Below are positions 35,114 through 46,215 of a stretch of 64,000 nt of DNA, in pieces. The stretch comes from Ricordea florida (lineage: Eukaryota; Cnidaria; Anthozoa; Corallimorpharia; Ricordeidae), in the NCBI GenBank assembly GCA_949710005.1, contig OX453272.1, positions 26,686,130 to 26,750,129 on the forward strand. Direction: 5' to 3'. The translations under genes were made by a program, and so were the position numbers. How positions within the stretch are numbered: position 1 is the stretch's first letter; each line of letters starts with the position of its first letter. The notes under the pieces are model-generated. The model had not been told where the DNA came from and searched no databases. It worked only from the letters and a program-made list of their open reading frames with translations.

Positions 35114-37021
35114 ACTAGAAATACGACTGCCGCAAAAACCTCGCGAAGCTAGTTTTTGAAGAAGTCACAATGCTTTTATATTTTATTTTTTATATCAGCG
35201 TAGTCCCCATTATTTTATTTGTTATGCTGTGTTTGGTACATAATTAGTGACACCTGGTGCAAATTACATGATCAGTATACCGGTCAACACAGTGCTTAAA
35301 AATTGACCTTCATTTAGCTCTTTCACTGCCAATGAGATTGCACCAGAGAGAATAGAAGTAAAATTATTTATTGTCTTGACAGGGAATACAGAGTCAATGA
35401 AGTACCACAATATTCACTTAACACAAATTGAAAATGATTGTAAATCTTTTGCAGGTGAAGTCTTGAAGAGTTGATATGAATGCTTGTGTTTACCATGGTG
35501 TAAAAACCTGTTTTTTATTTTTATTTTTAATCTCTACTGCTTTGTATTCTTTGTTGTACATCCCTTTTAAACACAATATGTTCTTACACTGAGGATGAGT
35601 TGAATGCTCCAATTATTTTTGGTTTATGTTTTTTGGTTATAATTGCATGAGATTCATTGTAAGAAGAATCTTATGATTAGATATTTTATTGTCTACTGCA
35701 GTCATTATTTCATTGCTAGGTATCCACAATTGAGAGCATTATGAATAGTGCATGTTTCAATTTGTGTACTCTCTTCAGTTGCAATGGTACCCCCAGTGGT
35801 AGATAGAAAAATTCCTCTTCCCTCAAAAGAGATGCCATATCAACAGAAGTGTGAGATACAATCTCATTACATCCAAAAAATAAAAATTGGGGGTAAAACA
35901 ATTGGATTCTACAAAAGCTTTGAATAAAGGTTTGGTAATAGTGAGTGCCGACTGTATAGTATGTGGTTGCGCTACTTTTAGGTCATATCATAAAAACAAT
36001 ACATGTAAGAAAGAGTTATTGAAATCTAAATATGTTGAAAAAGATTGCTGCACTATGTACTCCTGTAAAAAAATGTGAAATCAACATCAATCAGTCAAAA
36101 GTATATACCACATGAAAGTTTAATTGTGCTGTTACAGAAACAGGCAAAATATCCATACCCAACAAGAGAAGATTATATTATTTTGAATATATGCAAATTT
36201 CTATTATAAAAACTGCAGAAGAAAGATTTAATATAAGGATGGCATTTCATCGAAAAAGTCATGGCAGCCAGAGGAATTGAACTGTTACCAATGATATATA
36301 GTAATGAGAAGGACTATCATTATATTATTATCATTATTATTATCATTACTATTATTATTACTGGTATTTATATTATTATTATTACTATTGTTATATTTTT
36401 TACGTGAAACATAATATATTTTTATGGGGTGGGATGCATGTCCTAACCTTTGTAAAGGTATTGTTACTCTACTACTACAAGCAATACAAAAATCTTCTTA
36501 ATAGGCTTTCCATCAGAGGTGGTAGTAATCAAAACAGCTCCAAACAATACCATTTGTTCTTAAAGGCTTAGAATCTAGTGCGGTTATTTGTCTATAAAGT
36601 TTGTGTGGAAAATCATTATTGAAAGCATAGGGCATTTAAAAAACTTGAAACACTTGTTACTACATACAGCACACTTGCAATGAATATGTGAGAAAGATCA
36701 CAAACATTTTGGCATTACAAAATTTATTTTATTCTTTATAAAGTTTTTCCAACGTAAAATGTTAACTGTATGTTGTAGTTGTTATTAAATATTGATATTT
36801 GACATCATAAAAATGAAGTAAACAGCACAAAGTGACAAGGTTAATATCTTAATTACGGCTTGAATTAACATTTCATTTGTGGGAAATGGGCCAGGTTTTT
36901 TAGATTGCAATATTATCAGGGGGGGGGGGTCCTTGAACTCTAAGGTAAAACTGACCCATTGTGAAAAGGCTATGAAATTTGCTGTCTATGCGCAATATTA
37001 TTGAAACCTTCCAATCAGAGA

Positions 37022-37067
<46 letters not shown>

Positions 37068-37952
37068 CAAAGAGAAATACTACTCAGAAGTAAGTTATAA
37101 CATTTGCTTTATTTTCAAATGATCGCATTGTTCACTGATGATATTGCAGAACCAGTACTTTATAGTGACACTGGGTATATATTCTGTTGAAAATGCTAAA
37201 CATAACTGCTAGATCAAGAAAATTGACAATATTTTCACTGTTGCAATGATATCAGATCACATCGTTGTAAATGATTGTTATAACAACTGTAACTCTCTGT
37301 GTTGGGAATTTCTTCAAAATGGAAACGCTATCGTTTTAATATGAAAAATACCTACTTACATTCTCTTGTAATCTGTTGGTCATCTTCCGATTCCGTTTTT
37401 AGACTAATAGAATTATTTTCCAGAGACATCTCCAATCGTTGAAGTTGTTTCTACTCGGTTTCCCTTCTGAGCCGTTTTGCTAAATTTAGTACGCTAATAT
37501 ATTTCGTTATGTAAAATAAGAAATACAGAACTCATGTTCTGTATTTCTATCAATAACACATTCAAATTCCAAACTAACTTGGTTGAATTCCTGGTCCTTT
37601 TCCCTGCTGTTTCGTTTGGCTTTTTCTAGGGCGAGCAGTTTTTGTCTTTGCTGCGATGACGGATGTCTGTCGTTATTCTCCCCGCTGTCGTTTCTCTATC
37701 CCTGCTTTGAGTCGTGCTTTCCTTGTGTTGATTTTCACGGTGTTCGAACTTACTCGGCGACGATCTCGAGCTAATCTTTCTTGAATATCTCGGAGATCAT
37801 CTTGCTGGGATGTACTTCCAGGACGAGTGAAATCGGTTTCCACAAAATTTACATTTCTTTCAAAAAGGCATCACCGAATTCGAAATGGCGGTTCAGCAGT
37901 TCTCAAGTGCGCTACTATTGCCAGGTAACCTGGCCTGCGAACGGACACCTTT

Positions 37953-37960
<8 letters not shown>
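35114..37960. repeat. Tandem duplication, unit B, with a ~530-bp insert
   Basis: This is a direct copy of unit A starting at ACTAGAAATACGACTGCCGC. Between about 36595 and 37125 it carries extra sequence absent from unit A. That insert includes an (AT)n tract at 37020-37066 and a poly-G run at 36920. The conserved minus-strand frame (DIQERLARDRRRVSSNTVKI) is again present around 37720-37790. A 63-residue plus ORF (35887-36078) corresponds to a stop-interrupted frame in unit A. Confidence 0.8.
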
Positions 37961-37992
<32 letters not shown>

Positions 37993-37997
37993 TACAT
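37957..37997. repeat. (TA)n microsatellite
   Basis: This long TA tract ends unit B. A similar, shorter tract separates units A and B, and another lies at 37020-37066. Confidence 0.9.
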
Positions 37998-38125
37998 ATA
38001 TAAAAACTGTCGGCTCGATTTACTCGGGCTTGCGAGCCACGTGGTCTGACCGGAAGCGACACGATTAGTAACCTCGCTACGCTCGGCCTTCGGCCTCGCT
38101 TCGCGAGGAATAAGACTTCGTGTCG

Positions 38126-38226
38126 TCCATTCGGTCTGCAATCATACTCGTGATTAAACAAATCGGACTCCCGCTACGCGGTCGTCCGATCTTGTTAATC
38201 ACTCATACGATTACAGACCGAATTGG
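38126..38226. repeat. Palindromic repeat, ~42-bp arms
   Basis: TCCATTCGGTCTGCAATCAT...AATCGGA (38126-38167) is mirrored, with a few mismatches, by TCCGAT...GACCGAATTGGA (38185-38226) around a GC-rich centre. The preceding 38060-38110 is also rich in short GC palindromes. It is a foldback-type dispersed repeat. Confidence 0.75.
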
Positions 38227-38229
38227 ACT

Positions 38230-38352
38230 CCACTCAGTCCTATTACCATTACAAATGCCCAGATTGTATGTTCGAATGCAACAGCAATGATATTTACTAA
38301 TCGCGCGAGGGAATATAATTTTGTATGCATAGATTGTGGTAAACAATTTGAT
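38230..38352 (+). pseudogene. Fossil zinc ribbon, TFIIB-like
   Basis: YKCPDCMFECNSND in one frame is followed, after a frame change, by REYNFVCIDCGKQFDIEDND. Two C-x2-C knuckles about twenty residues apart, the first C-P-x-C and the second C-x2-C-G, are the layout of a TFIIB-type zinc ribbon. The frame shift and a stop show it is dead. Similar knuckles occur at 32474 and 56763. It is probably from a Polinton relic, since such factors occur in large DNA viruses. Confidence 0.45.
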
Positions 38353-38619
38353 ATTGAAGATAATGACACTTTATTTATTTATTCAATTATTTATTTCCAT
38401 TTACATAATAGTTACTTTAAATACACCTAAGTTAGTGGAGAGGAGACCTCAGGAAACCACAAGGTCTATAGGAGAGGCCACCTCGAAGGATAATATAAGA
38501 GTATATAATTTGGTGCTGTGTGAGTGCGGCATAACAGATTCAGGATTGTTTAAAAAAAATCTAACATTTTTTTCTTGAAGGTAAGAAAACTTGCTGAACA
38601 GGTAATTGAAGTAGGGAGA

Positions 38620-40340
38620 GAATTCCAAATCAGAGGACCTTGAAAGAGAATTGTAAATTGCTTAATGTTTGTACGACAGAAATGAGGGCGGTAACATTCA
38701 GCCGTTCTGGTGCCATAATTATGAATTTGACTACTTGTCCAAACAAGTTGAGGAACATCGAAGGCAAAAATTGATTGTGATAGTAAAACATAAGCTTGGC
38801 TATTTGAAATGAGTTCACTTGAAAAATATCAAGGATACCCAATTTAGCAAACAATGGAGCAGAATATGCACGATAATATATAGGAATTGGTGATGGCTCG
38901 CAAAGCACGCTTTTGCAAAATGAAAATCCTGTTTAAGTTCTTGAGTGCTTAATAATTTTACGATTTCATTTAATAATTCAATTTGAGTGGCATCCATAAC
39001 TCAATTTAATTATAACATAAAAAAAAGGAAAAAACATTTACATTTATTTTGCTTCCATGCAGGCTATATACTGAAACCTCGATATCAAGCTAAATTAAGA
39101 AAAAATGCTAGCGGAACTTTTAACTTAAATTGAACAAATTGTTGGTGGCAAGAAAAATAGCTTTTAATCCACTGCAAAGCGACACCACGGATACCATAAT
39201 GTTCCAGCTTGGAAAACAGAATTTGATGGTAAAGAGTGTCAAATGCATTAGAAGGTTCTAAAGACCGCCCATGCAGTAGTTTCATGTCGATCAGTTGCGG
39301 AGGAAATTTTATTGATGAGATAAGTTAATGCGAACGAAGTTGAATAATCTGTCCGAAAGCCAAACTGATAACAATGTAATATTTTCTATTTTTCAACAAA
39401 ATGTATTATCCTGTTATACATAACTCTTTCAAAAATTTCGAAAAAATTGGTTATAAAGAAATTGGTCTACAATTTACAAAAAGTGCGGGATAGCCTACTT
39501 TATAAATGGGAATCACTTTAGCAATTTTCAGTTTATCCGGAAAAATACCTTTAGAAAGAAAAAGATTGATAGTGTCCATCAGAGCTGCAGACATGTATTG
39601 AAAAGAATTTATATCACGTGCATTGGGATGTCATAGCCCGGGGCTTTCCTCAATGCAAATGAACTGCAGATATCTTCCAATTCATTCATACTGGTTGGAG
39701 TAAGGATGATATATAGCTGAGTTGTTGTTGTCAGTGAGGAAAGAATTAAAAGAACAATTAAATATAGGTATAGAATTTGCCAAATTGGGACCAATATTAG
39801 TGAAATATTTGCAAAATTTATCAGCAATCTCAGCGGGATCCGTTGTAGTACTGTTCTCTGACTCAAATGATGAGGGGAAAGGGGACTTGCACTTTCGTTT
39901 GTTGATAACTTCATGCAACAGTTTCCAATTAAGTTTGTCTCAGATCTTTTTTCGCACTCTCAAACTGATTGCCATAATATGAGCGCTTGACGACGCAGAT
40001 TAAATGATTTGGTTTGTTTTTGTATGCCTTATACTGCGATTCAAGGATCTGTTAGATGACCGGATTAATCGTTTGTAGAGTCTATTCTTCTCCTTAATAG
40101 ATTTGAGGAGGCCAGGGGTTAACCAAGGGGAGTCGAGTTTATTTAACTGTCTGCTTCTAATGTCCCTCAAGGGGAAGTAGACGTTGAAAAGTCTGGAATA
40201 CTCGTTGATAAAGCCGTTGTAAGATTAATTTGGGTCACTGGCTCGTTGAGAAAAGTGGACCAATTTGTGTAAGAAAGAGAATCATTGAATTTCTTAATGT
40301 TGTCTCCAGAAAGAGCGCTCGTAAATTTTCTTTACTCCAA
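38620..40340 (-). pseudogene. CR1-like LINE, decayed ORF2
   Basis: Minus-strand pieces appear in the order of a LINE ORF2: the pre-RT region (LDSPWLTPGLLKSIKEKNRL, about 40110-40150), EIADKFCKYFTNIGPNLANS (about 39835), a stretch ending SMNELEDICSSFALRKAPGYD (about 39660, quoted in part), ILFSKLEHYGIRGVALQWIK (about 39200), and the C-terminal YRAYSAPLFAKLGILDIFQV with NSFQIAKLMFYYHNQFLP (about 38800-38880). Frames change repeatedly and the catalytic aspartate box is lost. It is a non-autonomous remnant of a different, more decayed subfamily than the LINE at 23653. Confidence 0.8.
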
Positions 40341-40384
40341 CGTGTGGTGTAATTTCATCATGAACATATACGCAAAGACGGGAA

Positions 40385-40498
40385 GATGATCGAATGTCAC
40401 TTAAACTGATCATATATTAACTACAATGAGCCCCATGATGATGAATACATGCTCAAATTGCCGGACAGTAATTATCTAGTACAAATGGAATTAGATTT
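40385..40498 (+). pseudogene. 5' half of an interrupted reading frame (TFIIB-like?)
   Basis: An open frame ending in LPDSNYLVQMELD runs up to the Polinton boundary. The sequence just past the other end of the Polinton (56762 onward) continues in the same frame with a C-x2-C-G knuckle if the 5-bp GATTT is counted once. The spacing resembles the first zinc ribbon of TFIIB, although the upstream cysteines are missing. This identifies the pre-insertion site of the Polinton. Confidence 0.45.
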
Positions 40499-40500
40499 AG

Positions 40501-40767
40501 GTAGGGGTAAATCCCCGATTCTGGCACAAAAATAAAAAATCAATTTTATTTTATCATATTTCGATTCTTGTACAAAATAAAAAATTATTTTAAAAGAAAA
40601 TGGCGAATCATGCAAAGTCTCGGCTAAGCCCGCCTGTCAAGAGGAGCCGACGGGCGGAGCGAGCGGAGGGCGAGGCAATCCCCTGTCTAGCCAAGTCTCT
40701 GCAAAGTCTTATGTGAAAATCGGAGGAGATTCTGGCCCGAAATAAAAATAAATTATGGTTTAAAGAA
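40501..40767. repeat. Polinton left terminal inverted repeat (267 bp)
   Basis: It matches 56494-56760 in perfect register (coordinates sum to 97261). The inner half holds a GC-rich subpalindromic stretch (CCGACGGGCGGAGCGAGCGG). The innermost bases contain TTTAAAGA (40760-40767), 31 bases before the polymerase start codon. Confidence 0.93.
40760..40767 (+). promoter_or_regulatory. TTTAAAGA motif in left TIR, upstream of polB
   Basis: This is the same motif class as the TCTAAA(A/G)A sites before other genes of the element. Because it lies in the terminal repeat, an identical copy sits upstream of the gene at the other end (56494-56501). It is a candidate promoter element for the first gene at each end. 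Confidence 0.45.
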
Positions 40768-40790
40768 TTGTGCCAGAATTAACAATTAAT

Positions 40791-43700
40791 ATGGATGATC
40801 AATTGAAGAGTGAAAATCTCCGAGAACTTATAAGAAAAGCCGTAAACGAAAACGGTAAAGGGTTGAAAGGACTAATAGAAAAACAACTAGAAAAATTAAT
40901 GAAGAAAAAAGGTAATAAAATGCCAGAAAAGAAAGTATTAAAATTTTTACGCAAAACTCCGGAAATTGCCGCCGCTTTTGATAATATAAAAAACAAATCA
41001 CAAAGAATAACAGGCGAGTTAATACCTGGGCTTAATATTCCGGAAATTGTTTCGGCCCCCGCCGGTTCCAAAAACAAAACGCGGGGAATAATTATGGATG
41101 AGCCAATACCAAAAAATAATATTCCCATTCTGAAACCACAACCAGCAAGAAAAGTTTTCAAATCGATAACTAAAGAAATTAGCAAGTTGGAAGATTGGAT
41201 TCAGCCTTATATAACCGAATCCGGCAAAAAGACGGTGAATAAAAGATTTGGCGGTTTGAAGAAAAAGGTTAACCAAGCACTTTCTGATCTAATCAATAAA
41301 AACATATCTGAACTTACCAATAATAAACCAGCAAAATCTAAAAGAAAGGTAAATATTTCTGATAGTGTGAGAGATGAATTGAATGAAAGGGGTAGCCAAT
41401 TTACTCCAAGACAAAATCAAACAGCATTGAGGGGATACCTGAAAACATATAGGATAGATGGGCGAAAAGGGCAGGGTCCATATACATTTATTAATAAAAT
41501 AAAACCAAAAGTTTTAGATCTTATTAATAAGCAAAAGAAGCCTATCAAAATAAAGTTCATCTTTACCTGCAGATTCAAAAAAAGTAATCCTGATAAAGAT
41601 GATCTTTTTCATCCTTTTATTTATTCTTTAGGTTACTTTCATTCAAAAAATATGGAAATAATAACAGAAGCAACCGATTTTTCTGAATTATACGATACAA
41701 TGACAAATTACTTACTCGGCAAGGGCGAAGATTTTCAAAATTTAGGTTCTGGATGGAAATTTGACGGGGTGGAATACTTTGATATCTTCATCGATCCTTA
41801 TGAACCTTTATCTGGAAGCTCCTATATTCCATTACCACGAATATTGGAATTAAAGAAGGCAATTATAAATGTCAAAAATGAGAATGACCATGAATGCTTC
41901 AAGTGGGCAATAACCTCCTTCGCATTTCCCAAAAAGAAAAATCCTCAAAGATTAGATAAACAAATGAGAGAAGATTCCAAGAATTTTGACTTCAAAGGAA
42001 TTGAGTTCCCCGTTAAACTGAAAGATATTGATAAGTTTGAGAAACAAAATCCCTACTATGCAATTAATGTGCACGGATTTGATAAAGATACAAAAGAAGT
42101 ATATCCCCTGAGAATAAGCAAGAAACAAAACGGCATTTTGATTGAATTGCTTCTAATAACGAATGAAGAAGGAAATAGTCACTACTGTTTGATAAAGAAT
42201 TTTAGCAGACTTGCTTCAAAGCAAAAAAATAATAACCAACACGAACTTAAATATTGCAAAAGATGTTATAATTCATTTCAAACAGTAAAATCATTGGAAA
42301 AACATCTCGAATATTGCTCCAAAAATGAAGAAGTCAAGATTAATATGCCAAAAGATGAAGATGGCAATCCAAAGTATATTAATTTTATTAATTATTGCAG
42401 AAAAATGAGAGTGCCATTTGCTGTATACGCAGATCTTGAGAGCTTTTTAAGGAAAATATACACCTGCTCGCCAAATGAATGTAAGAGTTTTACTAATCAA
42501 TACCAGAAACATAAAGTATCAGGTTTCTGTTATCTCATAAAGCCTTTCGATGAGGAATTATTTCCGCCCAAGCTTGTTCAATACACAGCCAAATCCGAAG
42601 ATGAGGATATTGCACAGATATTTGTTGATAATTTAGAGCAGGATATTAAGAAAATTTACAATAATACAAAATACCACAAAAAAGCGGTAAATATGACAGA
42701 AATGGATAAAAAAGAATATGAAAATGCTACTCACTGTCATATTTGCGAAGAAAAATTAGGTGAAGATAAGGTCATAGATCACTGCCATCTCACAGGAAAG
42801 TACAGAGGAGCGGCTCATAACGCATGCAACTTAAATTACAAGATTCCGAAGTTCTTTCCTGTAATATTTCACAACCTATCTGGTTATGATGCTCATCTTT
42901 TTATTAAAAACCTTGGAGTTACAGAAGGTAAAATAAATTGTATACCTAATAATGAGGAAAAGTATATTTCCTTTACAAAACAGATTGTCGTTGATAAATT
43001 TACGAATAAAAAAGGAGAACAAGTTGAGGTGAAGAGAGATATTAGATTCATTGATTCATTTAGATTTATGCCGAGCGGCCTTAGTAATTTGGTTAGTAAC
43101 CTCACAAATTGCGGAAAATGCGAGGCGTGCAAACCTGGAGATTGTATAAAGAGATACATAGAAAATGAAAAGATTGTCCAGTATAAAGGCGAGGGCGTTT
43201 GCAAAAAATGTAAGAATTGTTTATTAGCGAAAAGCGAATGTCTTTCGCCTACGGATAAAAGCATGCGTGAAACTAAAAAGTTTTTCAAAGGCGAAGAATT
43301 AGGGTTATTGATGAGAAAGGGCGTATTTCCTTATGAATATTTTGACAAATTAGAGAAACTAGACGAAACCAAGCTTCCGTCAAGAGATGAATTCTACTCT
43401 AAACTAAATGACGAAGAAATAAAAGAAGGCGATTACCTGCATGCTCAAAATGTTTGGAAAACCTTCAAAATGAAAACAATGAGAGAATACCATGATTTGT
43501 ATCTCAAGACGGATGTGTTACTTTTAGCGGATGTATTTGAGAACTTTAGGGATGTTTGCCAAAAGAATTATGGTTTAGACCCTGCCCACTATTATACTGC
43601 ACCAGGACTAGCTTGGGACGCCGCATTAAAGTATACAAAAGTGAATTTGGAGCTACTAACCGATCCTGATATGCTGCTTATGATTGAGAAAGGCATCCGG

Positions 43701-45011
43701 GGCGGCGTCTCTATGATATCTACCAGATATGGGAAAGCAAATAATTCATACATGAGAAAATATGATCCTAATCTACCTAAAATTTTCATTCAATATCTAG
43801 ACGCAAATAATTTGTATGGCGGAGGAATGAGTAGGCCTTTACCAACCCACGGATTTAGATGGATGAAAGATCAGGAATTCGAAAATTGGGAAAATATCCC
43901 CTGCATACTAGAGGTTGATTTAGAATACCCGGCCCACCTTCATGATTTGCACAATGATTATCCACTAGCCCCGGAGAGGCTTGTAGTTAATAAAGTGGAG
44001 AAATTAATCCCAAATCTAAACAATAAGGAAAAGTATGTTGTCCATCGCGAAACACTAAAACTTTACCAATCCTTAGGAATGAAAGTTACAAAAATCCATA
44101 GGGGGATCGCATTTGAAGAGTCAGAATGGTTAAAACCTTACATTAAATTTAATACTGACCTCAGAGCTAAAGGAAATAACGATTTTGAGAAAGATTTTTT
44201 CAAGTTAATGAACAATTCTGTGTTCGGCAAAACAATGGAAAATATCAGAAAAAGGGTTGATATTAAATTAGTAACAAATCAAAAAGATGCGAAAAAATTA
44301 ATAACAAAACCTAATTATCAGCATCGTACTATCTTTTGTGAAAATCTTGTGGCTATTCATATGAAGAAAACAAAGTTAGTATTCAATAAACCAGTTTACT
44401 TGGGTATGTGCATTCTGGATTTAAGCAAAACAATAATGTTCGACTTTCATTATAATTATATCAAACCAAAGTATGGGGAAAAGTCTAAATTGCTTTTTAC
44501 AGATACGGATAGTCTTGCATATTTGATAGAAACGGAAGATTTCTACCAGGACATTGCCGCAGATGTGAAAGAAAGGTTTGACACTTCTAATTTCCCCGCA
44601 AACCATCGATCTGGTATTAAGACCGATAAAAACAAAAAAGTAATCAACATGTTCAAAGATGAGGCGGGCGGAAAGCAAATATCAGAATTTGTCGGTCTAA
44701 GAGCCAAGCTTTACTCGTACAAGCTGGATGAAGGCGACGAGATAAAAAAGGGCAAAGGCGTAAAAACGCCAGTATTAAAAAAGACAATAAGCTTTGATGA
44801 TTACAAAAATTGTCTTTTCAATAAACAACGGCAAATGAGAAAGATGAATGTATTTAGAAGTCGTTTGCATGATGTTTATACCGAAACTATTAATAAAGTC
44901 GCGCTATCATATGACGATGATAAGAGAATAATTTGCGAAGATGGAATAAATACCTTTGCCTACGGACATTATCGTTGCAAAACAGAATCTGGCGGCAACT
45001 TAGTATCATAA
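40791..45011 (+). CDS. Protein-primed family B DNA polymerase
   Basis: About 1406 residues from the ATG at 40791 (a GTG 21 bases earlier follows a stop and is unlikely). The basic N-terminal 230 residues could include the terminal-protein or primer region. A C2H2 finger (CKRCYNSF...HLEYC) is followed by exonuclease motif I, YADLES (about 545), and an HNH-like zinc module HCHICEEK...DHCHLTGKYRGAAHNAC (about 650). Then come Exo II HNLSGYDAH (about 695), Exo III YLKTDVLLLADVFE (about 905), PolA LDANNLYGG (about 1005), motif B KLMNNSVFGKTMEN (about 1140) and PolC TDTDS (about 1240). All catalytic aspartates are present. It replicates the linear element from its ends. The 3' end overlaps the convergent integrase gene by 43 bp. 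Confidence 0.95.
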   Translation: MDDQLKSENLRELIRKAVNENGKGLKGLIEKQLEKLMKKKGNKMPEKKVLKFLRKTPEIAAAFDNIKNKSQRITGELIPGLNIPEIVSAPAGSKNKTRGIIMDEPIPKNNIPILKPQPARKVFKSITKEISKLEDWIQPYITESGKKTVNKRFGGLKKKVNQALSDLINKNISELTNNKPAKSKRKVNISDSVRDELNERGSQFTPRQNQTALRGYLKTYRIDGRKGQGPYTFINKIKPKVLDLINKQKKPIKIKFIFTCRFKKSNPDKDDLFHPFIYSLGYFHSKNMEIITEATDFSELYDTMTNYLLGKGEDFQNLGSGWKFDGVEYFDIFIDPYEPLSGSSYIPLPRILELKKAIINVKNENDHECFKWAITSFAFPKKKNPQRLDKQMREDSKNFDFKGIEFPVKLKDIDKFEKQNPYYAINVHGFDKDTKEVYPLRISKKQNGILIELLLITNEEGNSHYCLIKNFSRLASKQKNNNQHELKYCKRCYNSFQTVKSLEKHLEYCSKNEEVKINMPKDEDGNPKYINFINYCRKMRVPFAVYADLESFLRKIYTCSPNECKSFTNQYQKHKVSGFCYLIKPFDEELFPPKLVQYTAKSEDEDIAQIFVDNLEQDIKKIYNNTKYHKKAVNMTEMDKKEYENATHCHICEEKLGEDKVIDHCHLTGKYRGAAHNACNLNYKIPKFFPVIFHNLSGYDAHLFIKNLGVTEGKINCIPNNEEKYISFTKQIVVDKFTNKKGEQVEVKRDIRFIDSFRFMPSGLSNLVSNLTNCGKCEACKPGDCIKRYIENEKIVQYKGEGVCKKCKNCLLAKSECLSPTDKSMRETKKFFKGEELGLLMRKGVFPYEYFDKLEKLDETKLPSRDEFYSKLNDEEIKEGDYLHAQNVWKTFKMKTMREYHDLYLKTDVLLLADVFENFRDVCQKNYGLDPAHYYTAPGLAWDAALKYTKVNLELLTDPDMLLMIEKGIRGGVSMISTRYGKANNSYMRKYDPNLPKIFIQYLDANNLYGGGMSRPLPTHGFRWMKDQEFENWENIPCILEVDLEYPAHLHDLHNDYPLAPERLVVNKVEKLIPNLNNKEKYVVHRETLKLYQSLGMKVTKIHRGIAFEESEWLKPYIKFNTDLRAKGNNDFEKDFFKLMNNSVFGKTMENIRKRVDIKLVTNQKDAKKLITKPNYQHRTIFCENLVAIHMKKTKLVFNKPVYLGMCILDLSKTIMFDFHYNYIKPKYGEKSKLLFTDTDSLAYLIETEDFYQDIAADVKERFDTSNFPANHRSGIKTDKNKKVINMFKDEAGGKQISEFVGLRAKLYSYKLDEGDEIKKGKGVKTPVLKKTISFDDYKNCLFNKQRQMRKMNVFRSRLHDVYTETINKVALSYDDDKRIICEDGINTFAYGHYRCKTESGGNLVS

Positions 45012-45979
45012 GGTATAACTTGAAGTTCTTCCCTTACAAACCCCCGCCTCGGCCCATCCAATAAATAATATAAAACAGGTTGATTAGGCGAAACGACGCT
45101 ACGCGTAATATCATAAACTTTGATACTCCAAATAGGATCAGTAGCGCGTCTTTTTTCCCCGCCCTCAAGTTCGCCTGGGGATAATAAATATCTAACTTTA
45201 ACGCCCGGCGGCAATCTAACCTCATCAGGCCCCACAACGCGATGATATCTTTTGGTTTCAATATCAACCTCTTTCAGTTTTATAGCCTCAGCAGGCTCTT
45301 TACCGGTTATTCTCGTTTTTGTATTATTCAAAGTTTTTAGAATAGCTGGTAATCTTTTCACCCACACTCTTGATCGATCATCACTAATCATTTCTTGCGC
45401 ATATTGATGCCTAAATAATCTTTCTCCTAATATTCTATTTGCATTTTCCACAAATGCTTGGGCTCTATGATTACCAGCTTCACTTCTTTGTATCCTCACA
45501 TTATGGTAATTCATGAGTTTACTAACTTCGCCCATAAATTCTTTCCCAGGATCAACCATTAATGTTTTGGGATATTTTAATCTTCTAGAATATATTTTTG
45601 TAAAAGCTTCTGATATCTCTCGACTTTCTTTTGAGGTTAATGGCTCAGCATCTTTATATCTCGAGGCGATATCAACCAAAACTAACGCATATTTATATGT
45701 TTTTCTTCCAACTCTATCGTGCGGTAAAAATAATAAATCCGCTTGATGAATCTGATTGGGGTTATCCACAGTCCAGTGCGGCCTAGGAATATACTTTGGG
45801 GCAGGAAGATAGATTTGCCATATTGCCTGTTTCTGTAACCATTGTTTTGCATCATTTTCACTTACTTTAGCCCTCTCAGCCAATTTAGGAATCGCGGCAT
45901 ATCCTTTCCAATACCCCTCGGCTGAATAATATATCCGCTCGAAGAGCGGAGCCGGCGAAGCCGATATTTTTGACATCAT
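44969..45979 (-). CDS. Retroviral-type (rve) DDE integrase
   Basis: 336 residues. The core triad is D81 (HQADLLF), D143 (MVDPGKEF) and E178 (FVENANR), giving the D-x35-E spacing of retroviral and Polinton integrases. The N-terminal region (YAAIPKLAERAKVSENDAKQ) is helical, as in Polinton integrases. The C-terminal part (KVRYLLSPGELE ... FVREELQVIPYD) fits the chromodomain/SH3-like tail. It inserts the element and generates the 5-6 bp target duplication. It is the first minus-strand gene, separated by 31 bp from the divergent small ORF at 46011, so the two may share a promoter region. Confidence 0.93.
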   Translation of the reverse strand: MMSKISASPAPLFERIYYSAEGYWKGYAAIPKLAERAKVSENDAKQWLQKQAIWQIYLPAPKYIPRPHWTVDNPNQIHQADLLFLPHDRVGRKTYKYALVLVDIASRYKDAEPLTSKESREISEAFTKIYSRRLKYPKTLMVDPGKEFMGEVSKLMNYHNVRIQRSEAGNHRAQAFVENANRILGERLFRHQYAQEMISDDRSRVWVKRLPAILKTLNNTKTRITGKEPAEAIKLKEVDIETKRYHRVVGPDEVRLPPGVKVRYLLSPGELEGGEKRRATDPIWSIKVYDITRSVVSPNQPVLYYLLDGPRRGFVREELQVIPYDTKLPPDSVLQR

Positions 45980-45994
45980 TTAAAAATAAACAAT

Positions 45995-46008
45995 TATCTT
46001 ATAAATTA
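45995..46008 (+). promoter_or_regulatory. TATCTTATAAATTA box before the small ORF
   Basis: This 14-mer ends two bases before the ATG at 46011. The identical 14-mer (46216-46229) ends two bases before the capsid ATG. Exact repetition at the same position relative to two starts suggests a shared initiation or promoter element. Confidence 0.55.
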
Positions 46009-46010
46009 AA

Positions 46011-46202
46011 ATGGTAGCCGAGGAAGAAAAAATAAAATTTAGTGAAAACCAAATTAATCTCATGAAAAAAATTATCAGGAAAAAAATTCTATATATGGAA
46101 GATGGCGAGAAAATTTTTAATATTATGGTTTTAATTCCCGAGGCGAGAGAATGTTTATTAAAACACATTGGTGAGTTAGAAAATAGGACAACGCCGATTT
46201 AA
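46011..46202 (+). CDS. Small hypothetical protein upstream of capsid gene
   Basis: 63 residues, charged and mostly helical (EENQINLMKKIIRKKIL-like core), with no signal peptide or membrane segment. It starts right after the TATCTTATAAATTA box, as the capsid gene does, and ends 29 bp before it. That placement is the main reason to call it a gene. Function unknown; it might be a small virion or assembly protein. Confidence 0.6.
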   Translation: MVAEEEKIKFSENQINLMKKIIRKKILYMEDGEKIFNIMVLIPEARECLLKHIGELENRTTPI

Positions 46203-46215
46203 AGGTTAACCAAAG

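Noticed and set aside
40770..40790. GTG start seven codons upstream of the polymerase ATG
   Set aside because: Non-ATG initiation is not expected in an animal genome and the ATG at 40791 follows directly; the GTG lies just after an in-frame stop.
41019..43789. Minus-strand ORFs inside the polymerase gene (for example 42893-43288)
   Set aside because: No domain, hydrophobic antisense composition, fully inside a strongly supported gene.
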